Source: Rothia santali (lineage in GTDB: Bacteria; Actinomycetota; Actinomycetes; Actinomycetales; Micrococcaceae). Taken from it: a stretch of 62,317 nucleotides of DNA. Positions 61,791 through 62,317 of this stretch are shown here, piece by piece. The notes under the pieces are model-generated. The model worked only from the letters and a program-made list of their open reading frames with translations. It did not search any database and was not told where the DNA came from. Both the position numbers and the translations under genes were made by a program. The stretch spans positions 1 through 62,317 of the forward strand of contig NZ_JANAFB010000020.1 of NCBI RefSeq assembly GCF_024199905.1. The letters run 5' to 3'. The first letter of the stretch is position 1; each line of letters opens with the position of its first letter.

Positions 61791-62317
61791 CGGGTCTTCC
61801 TCAGCAAGGCGGTCTCCACGGTGAGGCCGGGACCGAAGGCCATGCCGCAGACGTACTCCTCCTCGCCCTCCATCGGGGCGTGGAGGATCTCGCGGAGCAC
61901 GAAGAGGACGGTCGCGCTGCTCATGTTCCCGTAGTCGCGCAGCACCGCGCGCGAGGGCCCGAGCTGCTCCGGATTCAGCCCCAGGACCGCCTCGACCTTG
62001 TCCAGGATGCTGCGGCCGCCGGGGTGGACGGCCCACCGGTCGATCCCGACGCCGCGCCGCTCGGCCTCCTCCCGCAGCGGCGCGAGCGCCTCCACGATGT
62101 TGCCCTCGATGATCTGCGGGACGTAGGAGCCCAGCACCATCTCGAAGCCGAGGTCCCCGATGCTCCACGCCATCTCCTCGCCGCCGGTCGGCGTCACGGT
62201 GGTCTCGAAGCGCTCGAGGTGGAGGACGGGGGTGCCGGGGGTGGGGGCGCCCGGGGCGGGGGTGGCCGGGGCGGGGGGCTCCGGGCCGGCGGCGGCGGGG
62301 GGGGGGGCCCCGCGGTG
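61787..62317 (-). CDS. Type III polyketide synthase (partial)
   Basis: The C-terminal 176 codons of a chalcone/stilbene synthase-fold enzyme; the 5' part lies outside the window. The catalytic His is in RWAVHPGGRSILDKV and the catalytic Asn in DYGNMSSATVLFVLRE; the C-terminal AFGPGLTVETALL loop is also present. Upstream of VLHLERFETTVTP the frame is a Pro/Ala-rich run of at least 25 residues, not usual for the family. It would make an alkyl-resorcinol or pyrone product, methylated by the coupled enzyme. Confidence 0.9.
   Translation of the reverse strand, partial: HRGAPPPAAAGPEPPAPATPAPGAPTPGTPVLHLERFETTVTPTGGEEMAWSIGDLGFEMVLGSYVPQIIEGNIVEALAPLREEAERRGVGIDRWAVHPGGRSILDKVEAVLGLNPEQLGPSRAVLRDYGNMSSATVLFVLREILHAPMEGEEEYVCGMAFGPGLTVETALLRKTR

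Overview
The window comes from a very GC-rich actinobacterium. Third codon positions are almost all G or C, GTG and TTG starts and 4-base stop/start overlaps are common, and the gene families (divergent LysG/LysE, DtxR-type metal regulator, TagGH-like exporter, HPII-type catalase, type III PKS) fit Actinomycetota. WecB and WecC homologues plus a TagGH-like exporter suggest a ManNAcA-containing wall polymer such as the teichuronic acid of Micrococcus, so Micrococcaceae is my best guess. The taxon is inference. I see no rRNA, tRNA, CRISPR array, insertion sequence or phage gene.

Layout. 1-6.7 kb: end of an unknown gene, an MntR-like regulator, and a LacI-controlled sugar module (oxidoreductase, TIM-barrel isomerase, LacI regulator, sugar MFS transporter). 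A gene-free stretch follows that holds a DtxR/IdeR-type iron box on a promoter and a candidate small RNA. 6.4-13 kb: small membrane protein, NADP-dependent oxidoreductase, DUF1304 protein with divergent TetR regulator, gluconate kinase and permease, divergent lysG/lysE. 13.2-36.3 kb: a large cell-surface polysaccharide locus with three nucleotide-sugar dehydrogenases, UDP-GlcNAc 2-epimerase, five glycosyltransferases, an ABC polysaccharide exporter and several unfamiliar proteins (a QueC-like PP-loop protein, a hydrolase-methyltransferase fusion, a DUF6270 protein, two membrane proteins). Most of it is transcribed leftward. Codon use relaxes (lower GC) in parts of 18.8-22 kb and 26-27 kb, which suggests acquired DNA.

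36.6-45.9 kb: flavin reductase, argE, a PNPOx-like protein, then thiamine synthesis with thiE leftward and a TPP riboswitch followed by thiO-thiS-thiG-thiF rightward. thiG has an in-frame TAG ahead of its conserved C-terminal tail. An orphan ATP-grasp enzyme follows. 46-54 kb: an SDR-TspO fusion, a CPBP membrane protease, an asparagine-synthase-like enzyme without an amidotransferase cysteine, a nitroreductase, a small membrane protein with two probable compensating frameshifts, a zinc alcohol dehydrogenase and another glycosyltransferase. 54-60 kb: a stress-like group with katE, a helical-bundle protein, a ThDP enzyme of the pyruvate oxidase type, and two near-identical 72-residue membrane proteins flanking it. 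60-62.3 kb: a small conserved protein, a 32-bp tandem repeat, and the start of a type III PKS-methyltransferase cluster cut by the window end.

How they fit. WecB and WecC would supply UDP-ManNAcA, and Ugd would supply UDP-GlcA. The glycosyltransferases would build the chain and the ABC pair export it. The ThDP enzyme at 57.7-59.5 kb and the thi operon share a cofactor but are not adjacent. Several otherwise conserved enzymes (LysE, a WbuB-like glycosyltransferase, ThiE, ThiF) carry Ala/Gly/Pro/Ser-rich linkers with 7- or 8-residue periodicity. Two genes near 34.1-34.5 and 51.0-51.1 kb show frameshifts in G/C runs, so sequencing error must be considered there.
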